Of a stretch of DNA of 56,888 nt, positions 20,124-30,449 are shown in pieces. Both the position numbers and the translations under genes were made by a program. Position 1 is the first letter of the stretch. Every line of letters begins with the position of its first letter. Below the pieces are notes generated by a model. It searched no databases and was not told the origin of the DNA. It saw only the letters and a program-made list of their open reading frames with translations. This DNA is from Candidatus Nitrotoga sp. HW29 (lineage in GTDB: Bacteria > Pseudomonadota > Gammaproteobacteria > Burkholderiales > Gallionellaceae). The stretch is from contig NZ_CAKMAA020000031.1 of assembly GCF_924101635.2 (NCBI RefSeq), positions 1-56,888 of the forward strand, written 5' to 3'.

Positions 20124-21472
20124 CCACACTATTGGCTTTCATTGTCGCGATAGCAATACTTGTAGTGATCCATGAAATGGGGCATTACTGGATAGCACGA
20201 CTGTGCGGAGTGAAAGTACTGCGTTTTTCAGTTGGCTTTGGCAAAACAATTTACAGCAAACGCTTTGCCAATAGCGAGACAGATTGGGTGATCTCCGCTA
20301 TTCCCTTGGGTGGTTATGTCAAGATGCTGGATGAGCGTGAAGGTACAGTGGCTGCGCATGAGTTGCATCTTGCATTTAATCGTAAGCCTGTGCTGCAACG
20401 CATCGCTATCGTGGTGGCAGGGCCGGTGGCTAATCTACTGCTGGCTATTTTATTATTCTGGGCATTGTTTATCTATGGCGTGCCGAGCCTTAAACCTGTG
20501 TTGGGCGAAATATTACCGAATACACCCGCAGCAACAGCAGCTTTGCAAGCGCAGGAAACCATTGTCAGCATTAATGAGCAAGCCATTCCGAGTTGGGAGG
20601 AAATGAGCTGGGTATTATTGGATCTTGCTTTACAAGGTACTACTGAAGCACGTATAGAAGGGCGTACTGCACAAGGAGAAACAATCCGACATGTACTCAA
20701 CTTGGAAGCACTCACTTCGGATGAAATGAACGAAAATTTTTTGCACTCGCTCGGTTTACAACCATATCAACCGTTGGTGCGTCCCGTCATCGGAAAATTG
20801 GTAGAAGGTGGGGTTGCCCAACGTGCAGGGCTACTCCCAAATGATAAAATTCTGCGGGTGGATAGTCGGAATATTGAAGATTGGAAAGACTTGGTGGAGG
20901 TAGTGCGCGGGCATCCGGGGCAGTTACTGAAGTTGGAAATTGAACGAAGTGGCACGCTACAGGTTCTTAGTCTCACACCTGAAGCAATCAGCGAAGCGAA
21001 CATAACGGTAGGCAAGATTGGCGCTGCTCCATACGTAGACCGGCGTGAGTTCGATGCTTTGTCGACTAAAGTTTATTATGCACCGCTTGCAGCATTCGGG
21101 CATGCCATACGAAAGACTTGGGAAATTGCCAAGGTGAGTTTGAAATCGCTGGGTAAAATGGTCATAGGCGAGATGTCGCTGAAAAATTTGAGCGGACCCA
21201 TTACCATTGCTGATTATGCTGGACAGTCAGCCCAGATGGGTATGGTCGCCTACCTGAATTTCCTGGCGCTGATCAGTATTAGCCTCGGAGTGTTGAATTT
21301 ACTGCCTATCCCCTTATTAGATGGCGGGCATTTGCTGTATTATATGGTTGAGTTAATTAAAGGCAGTCCGATGTCCGAGGAGGCTTGGGGGGCAGGGCAG
21401 AAAGTTGGTATTGTGCTGCTTGTTACCTTGATGGTTCTCGCGTTGTTTAACGACTTTAGCCGCGTATTTTAG
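20120..21472 (+). CDS. rseP: Site-2 intramembrane protease RseP
   Basis: A 450-residue zinc metalloprotease of the inner membrane that cleaves anti-sigma factor RseA-like substrates. The active-site [10 protein letters not shown] gives H18-E19-xx-H22, and the second zinc ligand lies in [16 protein letters not shown]. Two PDZ domains lie between the transmembrane parts (about 115-195 and 205-285). Its place between dxr and bamA is standard. Start and stop overlap or closely abut neighbours. Confidence 0.97.
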   Translation: MTTLLAFIVAIAILVVIHEMGHYWIARLCGVKVLRFSVGFGKTIYSKRFANSETDWVISAIPLGGYVKMLDEREGTVAAHELHLAFNRKPVLQRIAIVVAGPVANLLLAILLFWALFIYGVPSLKPVLGEILPNTPAATAALQAQETIVSINEQAIPSWEEMSWVLLDLALQGTTEARIEGRTAQGETIRHVLNLEALTSDEMNENFLHSLGLQPYQPLVRPVIGKLVEGGVAQRAGLLPNDKILRVDSRNIEDWKDLVEVVRGHPGQLLKLEIERSGTLQVLSLTPEAISEANITVGKIGAAPYVDRREFDALSTKVYYAPLAAFGHAIRKTWEIAKVSLKSLGKMVIGEMSLKNLSGPITIADYAGQSAQMGMVAYLNFLALISISLGVLNLLPIPLLDGGHLLYYMVELIKGSPMSEEAWGAGQKVGIVLLVTLMVLALFNDFSRVF

Positions 21473-21485
21473 GTTGAAATAATTC

Positions 21486-23762
21486 ATGAAATTGAAAAAT
21501 CTAGTGGGGCTTATCCCGCTGCTATATGCCGCGTCCGCCATAGCCATTGAACCGTTTGTGGTTAAAGATATTCGTGTAGAAGGCATACAGCGTACTGAGG
21601 CAGGCACTGTTTTCAGTTATCTACCGGTCAAGGTCGGTGACATGCTGGATGATGAACATGCTGCTGCGGCAATCCGTGCATTGTTCGCCACCGGTTTTTT
21701 CAAGGATGTGCGCCTTGAAATGCAACAGGGTGTGTTAATTGTTTTGGTACGTGAACGCCCGTCCATCGCCAGTATTGAAATTAATGGAGTAAAGGATTTT
21801 CCGAAAGATACGCTGCGTGACAATCTTAAGTCGGTGGGGTTGGCGGATGGTCGTATTTTCGATAAGTCTGCCTTGGACAAAGCAGAACAAGAACTCAAGC
21901 GCCAGTATGTGGCGCGCGGTAAATATGGAGTGAAATTCACCACTACTGTCACCGAGTTAGAACGTAACCGTGTCGCTATCATATTTAATGTGGTAGAGGG
22001 TGAAACCTCTAAAATCAGGCAAATTAATATTATTGGCAACCAAACTTTTAACGAAAAAAAATTAAAGGATTTGATGCAGCTCGGTACACCAAACTGGATA
22101 AGCTGGTTTACTAAAAATGATCAATACTCCAAGCAAAAACTTTCAGCTGATTTGGAAACGTTGCGTTCACTTTATCTTGACGCGGGTTATCTGGAGTTTT
22201 CCATAGACTCTACCCAAGTTTCTATTACACCGGACAAGGAGCAAATTTACATCACTATTAATATTAGTGAAGGCGCCAAATACACAGTTTCCGAGGTTAA
22301 GGTATCCGGACCTGAAAATATCTTGCCGCATGCGGAGACGCGTAAACTTATTAAAGTACAAGCAGGTGATGTGTTTTCTCGTAAAGAATTGACCGATTCC
22401 ACCAAAAAGATAGGCGATCGTCTTGGTGAGGATGGTTATGCCTTCGCTAATGTTAATGCGGTACCGGATGTAGATAAAGAAAAGCATCAAGTAGGGTTTA
22501 CTTTTGTAGTTGATCCTGGCGCACGAGCTTATGTACGACATATTGACATTACAGGTAATACTAAAACTCGCGATCTTGTGATTCGGCGTGAATTTCGTCA
22601 GATGGAGAGTGCATGGTATTCCGCGTCTAAAGTTAAGACATCCAAACAAAAGGTCGATCGCTTGAACTTTTTTAGTGAAGTCAACGTTGAGACTCTCCCG
22701 GTGCCTGGCACAAATGATCAACTGGATGTTAGTCTGGCTGTTAAGGAAAAAGCCACTGGGGACTTTTCGGTCGGTGCCGGAGTATCCAGTAACGTTGGCG
22801 TGGTGTTTACTGGTTCTATTACTCAGCGCAATTTGTTTGGGACCGGCAATAGTATATCTACACAGATTAATACCAGTAAGATTAATCAAGTCTATTCGGT
22901 GACTTATACCAACCCTTACTACACTGATAATGGCGTCAGTAGAGGATTTGATCTATATAAACGTAATGTGAATTCCACTTATACGGCAATTAGCCCATAC
23001 CTTTCTGCAACCATTGGAGGAGGGGTACGTTTTGGTGTACCAATCAGTGATTTTGAGAATACACATTTTGGTTTATCGGCGGAAAAGACCGAACTGACGC
23101 TTACCGACGCGAGCTCGCTACAAATGAAAGAGTACGTTAGAGTCTTTGGGCCGTCGACAAGTAACCTGTTGACTTCGGTGGGCTGGAGCCATGATAGCCG
23201 TGATAGTGCTATTTACACTACGGAGGGGACGATACAACGTGCATTTGTGGAAGCCGCTCTACCGGTTTCTAATCAGCGGTTTTACAAACTGACTTATCAG
23301 CATCAGTGGTTTTATCCTATAAGTCAAAACTTCACTCTCATGTTGAATGGCGAAGTGGGCGGTGCGGAAGGCTATAGCGGTAAACCAGTGCCATTTTTCA
23401 AGAATTTTTATGCGGGTGGACCAGGTTCTGTGCGTGGCTTTAAGCCATTTTCTATCGGGCCGCGGGATATTAATAATAATTCCCTGGGTGGCACTAGACG
23501 CATAGTCGGAAATGCTGAATTACTATTCCCTATGCCAGGAATGAACAAAGAAAGATCCGTACGCTTGAGTGCGTTTGTGGACGCTGGTGCGGTGTTTGGT
23601 CTTGGCATGACAGGATCTGACAGCTTGCGTTATTCTACGGGCCTCGCCGTTACTTGGGTATCACCAATGGGTCCGCTTAAAATTAGCATAGGCGTGCCTC
23701 TAAACAAGCAGGCTGGCGACAAGTTACAGCCATTCCAGTTCACTCTGGGTTCGTTATTTTAA
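21486..23762 (+). CDS. bamA: Outer membrane protein assembly factor BamA
   Basis: A 758-residue Omp85 protein with a short signal peptide (about 1-20), five POTRA domains from about residue 22 (FVVKDIRVEGIQRTE) to about 420, and a 16-strand barrel. The barrel contains the lid-loop motif of the family (VRGFK, in GGPGSVRGFKPFSIGPRD) and ends in Phe (FQFTLGSLF), the usual outer-membrane insertion signal. It is the essential core of the BAM complex. The gene follows rseP by 13 bases and precedes skp. Confidence 0.97.
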   Translation: MKLKNLVGLIPLLYAASAIAIEPFVVKDIRVEGIQRTEAGTVFSYLPVKVGDMLDDEHAAAAIRALFATGFFKDVRLEMQQGVLIVLVRERPSIASIEINGVKDFPKDTLRDNLKSVGLADGRIFDKSALDKAEQELKRQYVARGKYGVKFTTTVTELERNRVAIIFNVVEGETSKIRQINIIGNQTFNEKKLKDLMQLGTPNWISWFTKNDQYSKQKLSADLETLRSLYLDAGYLEFSIDSTQVSITPDKEQIYITINISEGAKYTVSEVKVSGPENILPHAETRKLIKVQAGDVFSRKELTDSTKKIGDRLGEDGYAFANVNAVPDVDKEKHQVGFTFVVDPGARAYVRHIDITGNTKTRDLVIRREFRQMESAWYSASKVKTSKQKVDRLNFFSEVNVETLPVPGTNDQLDVSLAVKEKATGDFSVGAGVSSNVGVVFTGSITQRNLFGTGNSISTQINTSKINQVYSVTYTNPYYTDNGVSRGFDLYKRNVNSTYTAISPYLSATIGGGVRFGVPISDFENTHFGLSAEKTELTLTDASSLQMKEYVRVFGPSTSNLLTSVGWSHDSRDSAIYTTEGTIQRAFVEAALPVSNQRFYKLTYQHQWFYPISQNFTLMLNGEVGGAEGYSGKPVPFFKNFYAGGPGSVRGFKPFSIGPRDINNNSLGGTRRIVGNAELLFPMPGMNKERSVRLSAFVDAGAVFGLGMTGSDSLRYSTGLAVTWVSPMGPLKISIGVPLNKQAGDKLQPFQFTLGSLF

Positions 23763-23780
23763 ATTTGGTTAGGAAAAAGA

Positions 23781-24284
23781 ATGAAAACTTTGATTATGAA
23801 GTTTATACAGATATTGCTCTTGGTCGGCAGTACTCAAGCATCGGCCGCCGATTTTCGGGTAGGGATAGTGAATACCGAACGCATTTTGCGCGAATCTGCT
23901 CCTGCTGTGAAAGCCGAGAAAAAGATTGAAAAGGAATTTTCCGGGCGCGACCAGGAAATCAAAAAAGTCGCCAAGCAAGTGAAAGATGTACAAACGCTCA
24001 TGGAGAAAGAAGGTTTGACGCTGCCAGAGGGTGAAAAGCGCAACAAGGAACGTGAACTGGCTAATCTCAATATGAATCTGCAGCGTATGCAACGGGGTTT
24101 CAGCGAAGATTTGAATCTGCGTAAAAATGAGGAAATGTCAGTGGTTCTTGAACATGCAAATAAAGCAATTCAAGCACTTGCAGAAAAAGAAAAGTATGAC
24201 TTGATATTACAAGAAGCTGTATATCGCAACCCAAATATTGATATTACTGAAAAAGTTTTGAAATACATGGCAAATGATAAATAA
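23781..24284 (+). CDS. skp: Periplasmic chaperone Skp/OmpH
   Basis: A 167-residue protein with a signal peptide (cleavage near ...QASAAD) and a long coiled-coil tentacle region (about 40-130), the Skp shape. It holds unfolded outer-membrane proteins in the periplasm for BamA. The opening FRVGIVNTERILRESAPAVK is typical. An AGGA site precedes the ATG. A second in-frame ATG five codons downstream is possible but gives a shorter signal peptide. Confidence 0.95.
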   Translation: MKTLIMKFIQILLLVGSTQASAADFRVGIVNTERILRESAPAVKAEKKIEKEFSGRDQEIKKVAKQVKDVQTLMEKEGLTLPEGEKRNKERELANLNMNLQRMQRGFSEDLNLRKNEEMSVVLEHANKAIQALAEKEKYDLILQEAVYRNPNIDITEKVLKYMANDK

Positions 24285-24297
24285 AGCTTAAAATTGT

Positions 24298-25338
24298 ATG
24301 AAGCGAACAGACTATAGCCTTAAAGAAATCGCAGCACGTTTCGGTGGTTTGTTGCTGGATAGTACCGAGACAACGGTCAATCAAATCGCGACGCTAGAAA
24401 ATGCGCAAGTGGGACATCTTACTTTTTTGGCGAGCGCAAAATATCGTCCGCTGCTTGCTACTACGCATGCCAGTGCAATCATTGTTGGCTTGGCAGACGC
24501 TGAGGCAACATCACTTCCCCGCATCGTATGCGATAACCCTTATGTTTATTTTGCCAAGGTTTCCGCATTTTTAAACCCGCCCGCTTTAGTTGTGCCAGGC
24601 ATACACCCCAGCGCCGTGATTGAAGAAGGGGCTTATATTGATCCGACTGCTCATATTGGCCCGAATGTAGTGATCGGTGCAGATACCAAAATAGGAGCCG
24701 GTTGTGCGATTATGGCAGGATGCAGCATTGGTGCCGGAGTAACGATAGGTGTAGACGCATGCTTATATCCACGCGTCGTGATTTATCACAATTGTGTTTT
24801 GGGAAATCGGCTGATAGCACATTCTGGTGTAGTGATTGGCTCTGACGGTTTCGGCATAGCGATGAATGAAGGCCGCTGGCTGAAAATTCCGCAGATCGGC
24901 CGTGTGGTTATTGGTGATGATGTGGAGATCGGCGCAAATACCACTATCGATCGTGGTGCATTGGATGACACAGTGATTGAAGAAGGAGTCAAGTTAGATA
25001 ATCTGATCCAGATTGCGCACAATGTTCGTATTGGCGCACATACCGCTATTGCCGGATGTGTTGGCATTGCAGGTAGCGCGATTATCGGACGCCATTGTCG
25101 AATAGGTGGGGGGACCGGTATTTTAGGACATACGCAGATATCGGATCATGTCGAAATTTCTTCTTATACGATGATCGGAAAATCTATTCGAGAACCCGGT
25201 ACCTATACGGGAATTTTCCCATTCAGTTCACACGAAGTGTGGCGCAAAAATGCTGCCCAGCTACGTCATCTGGATGAATTGGCAAATAAAATAAAAACGT
25301 TGCAGCAAGAAATTGAAATCTTAAGGAAGGAACGTTGA
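24298..25338 (+). CDS. lpxD: UDP-3-O-acylglucosamine N-acyltransferase
   Basis: A 346-residue LpxD, the third step of lipid A synthesis. An N-terminal uridine-binding domain is followed by a left-handed beta-helix of hexapeptide repeats (about 100-300; for instance [20 protein letters not shown]). The catalytic His lies in [16 protein letters not shown]-terminal helix ([19 protein letters not shown]) caps the trimer. Its stop codon overlaps the fabZ ATG by one base. Confidence 0.98.
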   Translation: MKRTDYSLKEIAARFGGLLLDSTETTVNQIATLENAQVGHLTFLASAKYRPLLATTHASAIIVGLADAEATSLPRIVCDNPYVYFAKVSAFLNPPALVVPGIHPSAVIEEGAYIDPTAHIGPNVVIGADTKIGAGCAIMAGCSIGAGVTIGVDACLYPRVVIYHNCVLGNRLIAHSGVVIGSDGFGIAMNEGRWLKIPQIGRVVIGDDVEIGANTTIDRGALDDTVIEEGVKLDNLIQIAHNVRIGAHTAIAGCVGIAGSAIIGRHCRIGGGTGILGHTQISDHVEISSYTMIGKSIREPGTYTGIFPFSSHEVWRKNAAQLRHLDELANKIKTLQQEIEILRKER

Positions 25339-25790
25339 TGAGTACAAGTACCCAAATGGACATCTATGAAGTTTTGGAATACTTGCCGCACCGTTATCCA
25401 TTTCTATTAATCGATCGTGTGCTGTCATATGATCCCGGCAAGAATATTGTGGCGCTGAAAAATGTCAGTATAAATGAACCTTTTTTTGAAGGTCATTTCC
25501 CGCATCATCCGGTTATGCCAGGAGTGCTTATCGTGGAAGCCATGGCGCAAGCTGCGGCAATTCTGACATTTAAAACTTTAGGTACCAAGCCGGATGATAA
25601 ATCAGTTTATTATTTTGTGGGTATTGATGGCGCGCGTTTCAAGAAGCCCGTGAGTGCGGGTGACCAACTCATTTTAAAGGTATCGTTCCTCCGTAATGTG
25701 CGCGGCTTATGGAAGTTTTCTGCAACTGTTGAAGTGGATGGACAGATTGTCACAGAGGCGGAGTTAATGTGTACGGTTCGGGAATTGTAA
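25338..25790 (+). CDS. fabZ: (3R)-hydroxyacyl-ACP dehydratase
   Basis: A 150-residue hot-dog-fold dehydratase of fatty acid elongation. The active-site helix region is [21 protein letters not shown], giving the catalytic His and Glu. The ATG at 25338 shares its first base with the lpxD stop, with AAGGAAGG upstream. It competes with LpxA/LpxD for hydroxyacyl-ACP, which explains the shared operon. The stop overlaps the lpxA ATG by one base. Confidence 0.98.
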   Translation: MSTSTQMDIYEVLEYLPHRYPFLLIDRVLSYDPGKNIVALKNVSINEPFFEGHFPHHPVMPGVLIVEAMAQAAAILTFKTLGTKPDDKSVYYFVGIDGARFKKPVSAGDQLILKVSFLRNVRGLWKFSATVEVDGQIVTEAELMCTVREL

Positions 25791-26560
25791 TGCATCACCC
25801 GACGGCTATTATTCACCCAAATGCCAAATTGGCAGATAACGTTAAGGTGGGTGCATATTCAATTATCGGCGAGCATGTCGAGATAGGCAAAAATACACAT
25901 ATTGGACCGCATGTCGTGATCGGCGGACATACCAGTATAGGCCAGCACAACCGCATCTTTCAGTTTTGCTCATTGGGGGAAATCCCGCAAGACAAGAAGT
26001 ATGCGGGTGAACCGACGCGGCTGGAAATTGGTGATAATAATACCATTCGTGAATTCTGTACCTTCAATATAGGTACCTCACAAGATGTCGGTGTAACACG
26101 TGTTGGAAACAATAACTGGATCATGGCCTATGTGCATTTGGCGCATGATTGTCAGATTGGAAACCACACTATTTTTGCTAATAACGCAAGTTTGGCCGGG
26201 CATGTCAAGATTTCTGATTATGTAATATTAGGCGGATTTTCTATAGTGCACCAGTTTTGCCAAATTGGCATGCATGCAATTATTGGAATGGGATCGGTTC
26301 TCTTGCAGGATGTCCCGCCTTATGTCACTGCCGCAGGCAACCCTGCTGCACCGCACGGGATTAATTCAGAAGGATTGAAGCGGCGGGGGTTTTCAAGTAC
26401 CGCAGTGATGGCGATTAAGCGCGCTTATAAAACCCTGTACAAATCGGGGTTGATGCTAGAGCAGGCTAAAGTGGTTATTGAAGAACAAGCAGCAGAATAT
26501 CCAGATTTAAATGTACTGGTTGATTTTCTAGGTTGTTCGCAACGCGGCTTTATTCGTTAG
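25790..26560 (+). CDS. lpxA: UDP-N-acetylglucosamine acyltransferase
   Basis: A 256-residue LpxA, the first step of lipid A synthesis. Left-handed beta-helix repeats start at HPTAIIHPNAKLADNVKVG. The catalytic His is in YVHLAHDCQIGNH, and the C-terminal helical region begins GLKRRGFS. I chose the ATG at 25790 (MHHPTA), which shares its first base with the fabZ stop; a longer frame begins seven codons upstream inside fabZ. Confidence 0.98.
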   Translation: MHHPTAIIHPNAKLADNVKVGAYSIIGEHVEIGKNTHIGPHVVIGGHTSIGQHNRIFQFCSLGEIPQDKKYAGEPTRLEIGDNNTIREFCTFNIGTSQDVGVTRVGNNNWIMAYVHLAHDCQIGNHTIFANNASLAGHVKISDYVILGGFSIVHQFCQIGMHAIIGMGSVLLQDVPPYVTAAGNPAAPHGINSEGLKRRGFSSTAVMAIKRAYKTLYKSGLMLEQAKVVIEEQAAEYPDLNVLVDFLGCSQRGFIR

Positions 26561-26569
26561 TTTCGTTAT

Positions 26570-27739
26570 ATGACACAGCCAGTAAAAGTGATCGGTATTG
26601 TTGCCGGTGAAGCTTCCGGTGACCTGCTCGCCAGCCATATGATGGAGGAGCTAAAACGAGCAGTGCCTAGCGTGAAATTCATCGGAATCGGTGGGCCCAA
26701 AATGCAGGCAGTTGGCATGGAGGTATTATTCCCGCAGGAAAAGCTTGCCGTGCGCGGTTATGTCGAAGTGCTGAGACATTATTGTGAAATTATGGGCATA
26801 CGTCGCAAGCTCCGAGCGTATTTCTATGCTCACCCTCCCGATTTATTTATTGGTATTGATGCGCCAGATTTTAATCTTGATCTGGAGTTGAAGCTCAAGG
26901 AACATGGCATTCCCACCGTACATTACATTAGCCCCTCTATCTGGGCTTGGCGCGGCGAACGCATCCACAAGATTAAGCGTGCGGTATCGCATATGCTGGC
27001 ATTATTTCCTTTTGAATCTCCGCTATATGAACAAGCAGGCGTTCCGGTAACGTATGTCGGACACCCTCTGGCTGATATGTTACCGGAGGTACCCAATCGA
27101 AATGCTATGCGCGAGCAGATCCGTTTGCCTGTGCAAAGTAAAGTATTCGCCTTTCTGCCCGGAAGCCGTCAGAGTGAAGTGCGAAATCTGGCTTTAATTT
27201 TTATTGATACCGCAAGAATTATTTTGCAAAAATTACCTGAAGCGATCTTTCTTGTACCATTGGCGACCAGTGAAACGCGCCGTATTTTTGAGGAAGCTTT
27301 GAGGCGTTGCGAAGGGCAGGATTTGCCAATCCGAATTCAATTTGGCCATGCGCATGATGCGATAATTGCTGCAGATGTGGTATTGGTTGCATCGGGTACC
27401 GCTACGCTGGAAGTCGCGCTGCTCAAACGTCCCATGGTAATCACTTACAAAATGCCAGCCTTGTCATATTGGTTATTAAAGCCCAAGGCATACCAACCCT
27501 ATTTCGGCCTTCCAAATATTCTTGCAGGTAAATTTGTAGTGCCGGAGCTGTTTCAGGATGATGCAACACCGGAGAATCTTGCGCAGGCGCTGCTGAACTG
27601 GTTGTCTAACCAACAAGCAGTTACCGAACTGGAGGCAAGATTTACCGATATGCATGCAACGCTTAGGCAGGGTAATGCGCATAAAGCCGCACAAGCTATC
27701 GTGTCATATCTGGGTATGCAACAAGAAGTCAGTAAGTGA
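26570..27739 (+). CDS. lpxB: Lipid-A-disaccharide synthase
   Basis: A 389-residue GT19 enzyme joining UDP-diacyl-glucosamine to lipid X. The N-terminal [17 protein letters not shown], the segment [18 protein letters not shown] and [10 protein letters not shown] are family landmarks. It acts as a peripheral protein at the inner membrane. Its stop overlaps the GTG start of rnhB by four bases. Confidence 0.98.
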   Translation: MTQPVKVIGIVAGEASGDLLASHMMEELKRAVPSVKFIGIGGPKMQAVGMEVLFPQEKLAVRGYVEVLRHYCEIMGIRRKLRAYFYAHPPDLFIGIDAPDFNLDLELKLKEHGIPTVHYISPSIWAWRGERIHKIKRAVSHMLALFPFESPLYEQAGVPVTYVGHPLADMLPEVPNRNAMREQIRLPVQSKVFAFLPGSRQSEVRNLALIFIDTARIILQKLPEAIFLVPLATSETRRIFEEALRRCEGQDLPIRIQFGHAHDAIIAADVVLVASGTATLEVALLKRPMVITYKMPALSYWLLKPKAYQPYFGLPNILAGKFVVPELFQDDATPENLAQALLNWLSNQQAVTELEARFTDMHATLRQGNAHKAAQAIVSYLGMQQEVSK

Positions 27740-28320
27740 AAAATCAACTGCTTATCTGTGGAGTGGATGAGGCAGGGCGTGGGCCGTTAGCGGGCCCCGT
27801 CTATGCTGCTGCGGTAATATTGGATGGCCGTCGGCCAATAGAGGGGCTGGGTGATTCCAAAAAGCTCAGCGAAAAGAGGCGTAATTCTCTAGCCTTGGAA
27901 ATAAAGCAATATGCCTTGGCATGGGCAATTGCAGAGGCTTCGGTCGAAGAGATTGATTCCATCAATATTTTGCGTGCCAGCCTGCTGGCTATGCGCCGTG
28001 CAATTGAAATGCTACAGATTCGACCGCATGAGATTTTGGTCGATGGCTTGTATTGCCCGGATACGGGACTTCCGAGCCGTGCCATTGTGCAAGGGGATAG
28101 TAGTGTTGCGTCCATTTCAGCAGCTTCTATATTGGCTAAAACCGCGCGTGATGCGGCTATGTTGTTGCTGCATGATACCTATCCGCAATATGATTTTGCT
28201 GCACATAAAGGCTACGCAACGAAGGTACATCTAATGGCATTGAAGATGCACGGCGTTTCTGCCGAGCACAGAAGAAGTTTCCGACCTGTCAGAGAGATAT
28301 TGGAACAGAGAAAGGGGTGA
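27736..28320 (+). CDS. rnhB: Ribonuclease HII
   Basis: A 194-residue RNase HII that removes ribonucleotides from DNA. The active-site opening [15 protein letters not shown] supplies Asp and Glu, and later acidic residues come from ILVDGLY. The start is GTG, overlapping the lpxB stop (GTGA), so translation is coupled. It closes the envelope/translation block; the next unit begins after a 293-base gap. Confidence 0.97.
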   Translation: MKNQLLICGVDEAGRGPLAGPVYAAAVILDGRRPIEGLGDSKKLSEKRRNSLALEIKQYALAWAIAEASVEEIDSINILRASLLAMRRAIEMLQIRPHEILVDGLYCPDTGLPSRAIVQGDSSVASISAASILAKTARDAAMLLLHDTYPQYDFAAHKGYATKVHLMALKMHGVSAEHRRSFRPVREILEQRKG

Positions 28321-28401
28321 GTCTGCTCAAACAGATTATATTGCTACAGTAGTAATTGGGGTTAGTGGTATATTCTGGCTATATTCACACTAATGTTAGC
28401 G

Positions 28402-28407
28402 TATAAT
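28402..28407 (+). promoter_or_regulatory. Candidate -10 box after rnhB
   Basis: A perfect TATAAT inside the 293-base gap between rnhB and the HAD-UbiA gene. I see no good -35 at the proper distance. It could start transcription of the small broken frame at 28438 or of the polysaccharide half that follows. Confidence 0.3.
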
Positions 28408-28437
28408 ATACTTTTGTTTTCAATAGAATAGGTGTCT

Positions 28438-28592
28438 ATGAAGATCGATAACTTCAGTTTGATTACCAAGTTGGATTACGTATCTACTCTTCTATTGATC
28501 CTGATTATGGAAGAAGTATTTACAATCCCTGTCATGACACCATGATGCGACAAATAACTATTGACCGTTGGCTTGGTGATGCAGGTCTGTAG
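28438..28592 (+). pseudogene. Possible small frameshifted gene, unknown
   Basis: An ATG with AGGTG upstream opens MKIDNFS. A protein-like stretch then continues in another frame (YQVGLRIYSSIDPDYGRSIY, later RQITIDRWLGDAGL) to TAG at 28590-28592. One indel near 28450-28465 would join the two into about 50 residues. I do not recognise a family. The composition looks protein-like but the region is short, so chance cannot be excluded. Confidence 0.3.
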
Positions 28593-28613
28593 TGTAAATC
28601 TTGAGTACACCCT

Positions 28614-30080
28614 GTGAATCAGTCTTCCTCGTCCACCTTAAATACTAAGAATAAATCTATTCCATTAATTGTTGACTTGGATGGAACTTTAACACCGACG
28701 GATACGTTAATTGAGTCGATCATTCGATTGGTCAAAAATAACCCCTTGGATGGGCTGAAGCTTCCATTTTGGATGCTAAGCGGTCGTGCTGTTTTCAAGT
28801 CGAATATCGCGACACGAGCCGGTTTCTCAGTTGAAAATCTGCCCTATCGGCAGCCGCTTGTGGATTATCTGCACGGCGAAAAGGAAAAAGGTCGACGAAT
28901 TATCCTTGCCACGGCGGCTCATCGGAGCATTGCTGATTCTGTAGCAAAACACCTTGGGTTGTTCGATGGTGTGCTTGCAAGCGATGAGAAACGAAATCTT
29001 AAAGGAAAAACTAAGCTCGAAGTCATCCGTGAAACGGTCGGTGAAAGGTTTGTTTACGCGGGCGATAGCGCGGCCGATTTACCTATCTGGAAGGCGGCTG
29101 AAGCTGCGATATTAGTGGGGACATCCTCCCGAGTTTCAAAGGCCGTTCGGCGCATAACCCCAATTGAACGGGAGTTTCCGCGAATAAATCCAGGCGGAAT
29201 TGTTTGGCTTCGTGCGTTACGGGTTCATCAATGGCTCAAAAACCTTCTTCTATTCGTCCCGTTATTAACTGCGTTTTCTTTTTTAGATGGTAGCAAGCTG
29301 ACGACAATGATTGTCGCATTTTTCGCCTTCTCGCTTGCTGCGTCTGCAACCTATGTGGTAAATGACCTATGGGATCTTGAAAATGACAGATCGCATCCAC
29401 GAAAGCGTAATCGCCCATTTGCCAATGCCAGCATAACGATCCCGATTGGCATCTCAGTTGCCGCTGGCGCGATGATGGTAGCGCTCATATTGGCGGCCTG
29501 CATTTCGAATGGTTTTCTCCTGATGCTTATTCTTTATATTACGCTTACCAGTACGTACAGTTGGGTACTCAAAGAATATGTGTTGATTGATGTTCTTATG
29601 CTCTCATTACTTTACACGCTACGTATCCTTGCAGGTGCGGTTGCTATCAGCGTACCAACCAGTTCGTGGTTGCTCGCATTTTCAGTATTCATTTTTTTTA
29701 GCCTTGCTTTAGTAAAGCGCTGTTCCGAGCTTGTTTCTCTCGGGCAAGCAGGGAGAGAGGCAGCGCGTGGGCGCGACTATCGTGTAACTGATCTGATTGT
29801 GCTGTGGCCATTGGGAATTGGCGCCGCTCTTTGCGCTGTGGTTGTATTTGGTTTGTTTATTAGCGCTGCGGAAACTCAGGCAAGATATGGTAGTGCTCAA
29901 CTTCTATGGTTCGTTGCCATCGGCTTAATTTATTGGCTTGCGCGCCTATGGATCAAAACTGCCCGAGGTGAAATGCATGATGATCCACTGGTTTTTGCGC
30001 TCAAGGATTCGGGTAGTCGAATGACCATTCTGGCGATGCTCCTTGCGACCCTCGTTGCTCATTTCATACATATTGGGTAG
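28614..30080 (+). CDS. HAD phosphatase-UbiA prenyltransferase fusion
   Basis: A 488-residue protein. Residues about 15-190 form a HAD hydrolase with the DxD nucleophile pair (D21, D23 in IVDLDGTLTPTD) and GDSAADLPIW for the last motif. Residues about 200-488 form a polytopic UbiA prenyltransferase with N250-D-L-W-D254-L-E-N-D258 and HPRKRNRP. UbiA members of this type with a fused or adjacent HAD make decaprenyl-phosphoryl-5-phosphoribose and remove its phosphate, as Rv3806c and Rv3807c do in mycobacterial arabinan synthesis. Here the lipid would be undecaprenyl phosphate, as an inference. It starts at GTG. It leads the plus-strand glycan half, and the next gene follows after three bases. Confidence 0.85.
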   Translation: MNQSSSSTLNTKNKSIPLIVDLDGTLTPTDTLIESIIRLVKNNPLDGLKLPFWMLSGRAVFKSNIATRAGFSVENLPYRQPLVDYLHGEKEKGRRIILATAAHRSIADSVAKHLGLFDGVLASDEKRNLKGKTKLEVIRETVGERFVYAGDSAADLPIWKAAEAAILVGTSSRVSKAVRRITPIEREFPRINPGGIVWLRALRVHQWLKNLLLFVPLLTAFSFLDGSKLTTMIVAFFAFSLAASATYVVNDLWDLENDRSHPRKRNRPFANASITIPIGISVAAGAMMVALILAACISNGFLLMLILYITLTSTYSWVLKEYVLIDVLMLSLLYTLRILAGAVAISVPTSSWLLAFSVFIFFSLALVKRCSELVSLGQAGREAARGRDYRVTDLIVLWPLGIGAALCAVVVFGLFISAAETQARYGSAQLLWFVAIGLIYWLARLWIKTARGEMHDDPLVFALKDSGSRMTILAMLLATLVAHFIHIG

Positions 30081-30083
30081 GTT

Positions 30084-30449
30084 ATGAATACACTGATGAT
30101 TGCCATGACGAGCATTATTCTCTCCGTTGTAGCCCAGTTTGCATTAAAAAACGGTATGTCGAGTATTGAAGTCAAAGAAGCGTTATCCCAGCCAGCTACC
30201 CTGCGTACCATGTTTGTCATTCTGACAAACAAATTCGTGATGGGTGGTTTTTTGTTGTATGGACTAGGCGCGGTCGTGTGGCTTGGCGTTCTTTCGCGTT
30301 GGGATGTGAGTAAGGCATACCCGCTAGTCGGAATGGGATTTGGATTGACTGTCATTATAGGATTACTGTTAGGCGAACAAATTACAATACTGCGTACCGT
30401 TGGAGTAGCGCTCATTTGTGTGGGCGTTTTCTTGGTCAGTCGGAGTTGA
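30084..30449 (+). CDS. EamA/SMR-type small membrane protein (lipid-sugar flippase-like)
   Basis: A 121-residue protein with four hydrophobic helices, of the DMT superfamily size seen in ArnE/ArnF and SMR proteins. It includes LGVLSRWDVSKAYPLVGMGF, close to the motif of such transporters, and ends with a helix LRTVGVALICVGVFLVS. Placed between a polyprenyl-phosphate sugar synthase and a GT39-like enzyme, it may flip the lipid-linked sugar across the inner membrane. That role is inferred from context. Confidence 0.75.
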   Translation: MNTLMIAMTSIILSVVAQFALKNGMSSIEVKEALSQPATLRTMFVILTNKFVMGGFLLYGLGAVVWLGVLSRWDVSKAYPLVGMGFGLTVIIGLLLGEQITILRTVGVALICVGVFLVSRS

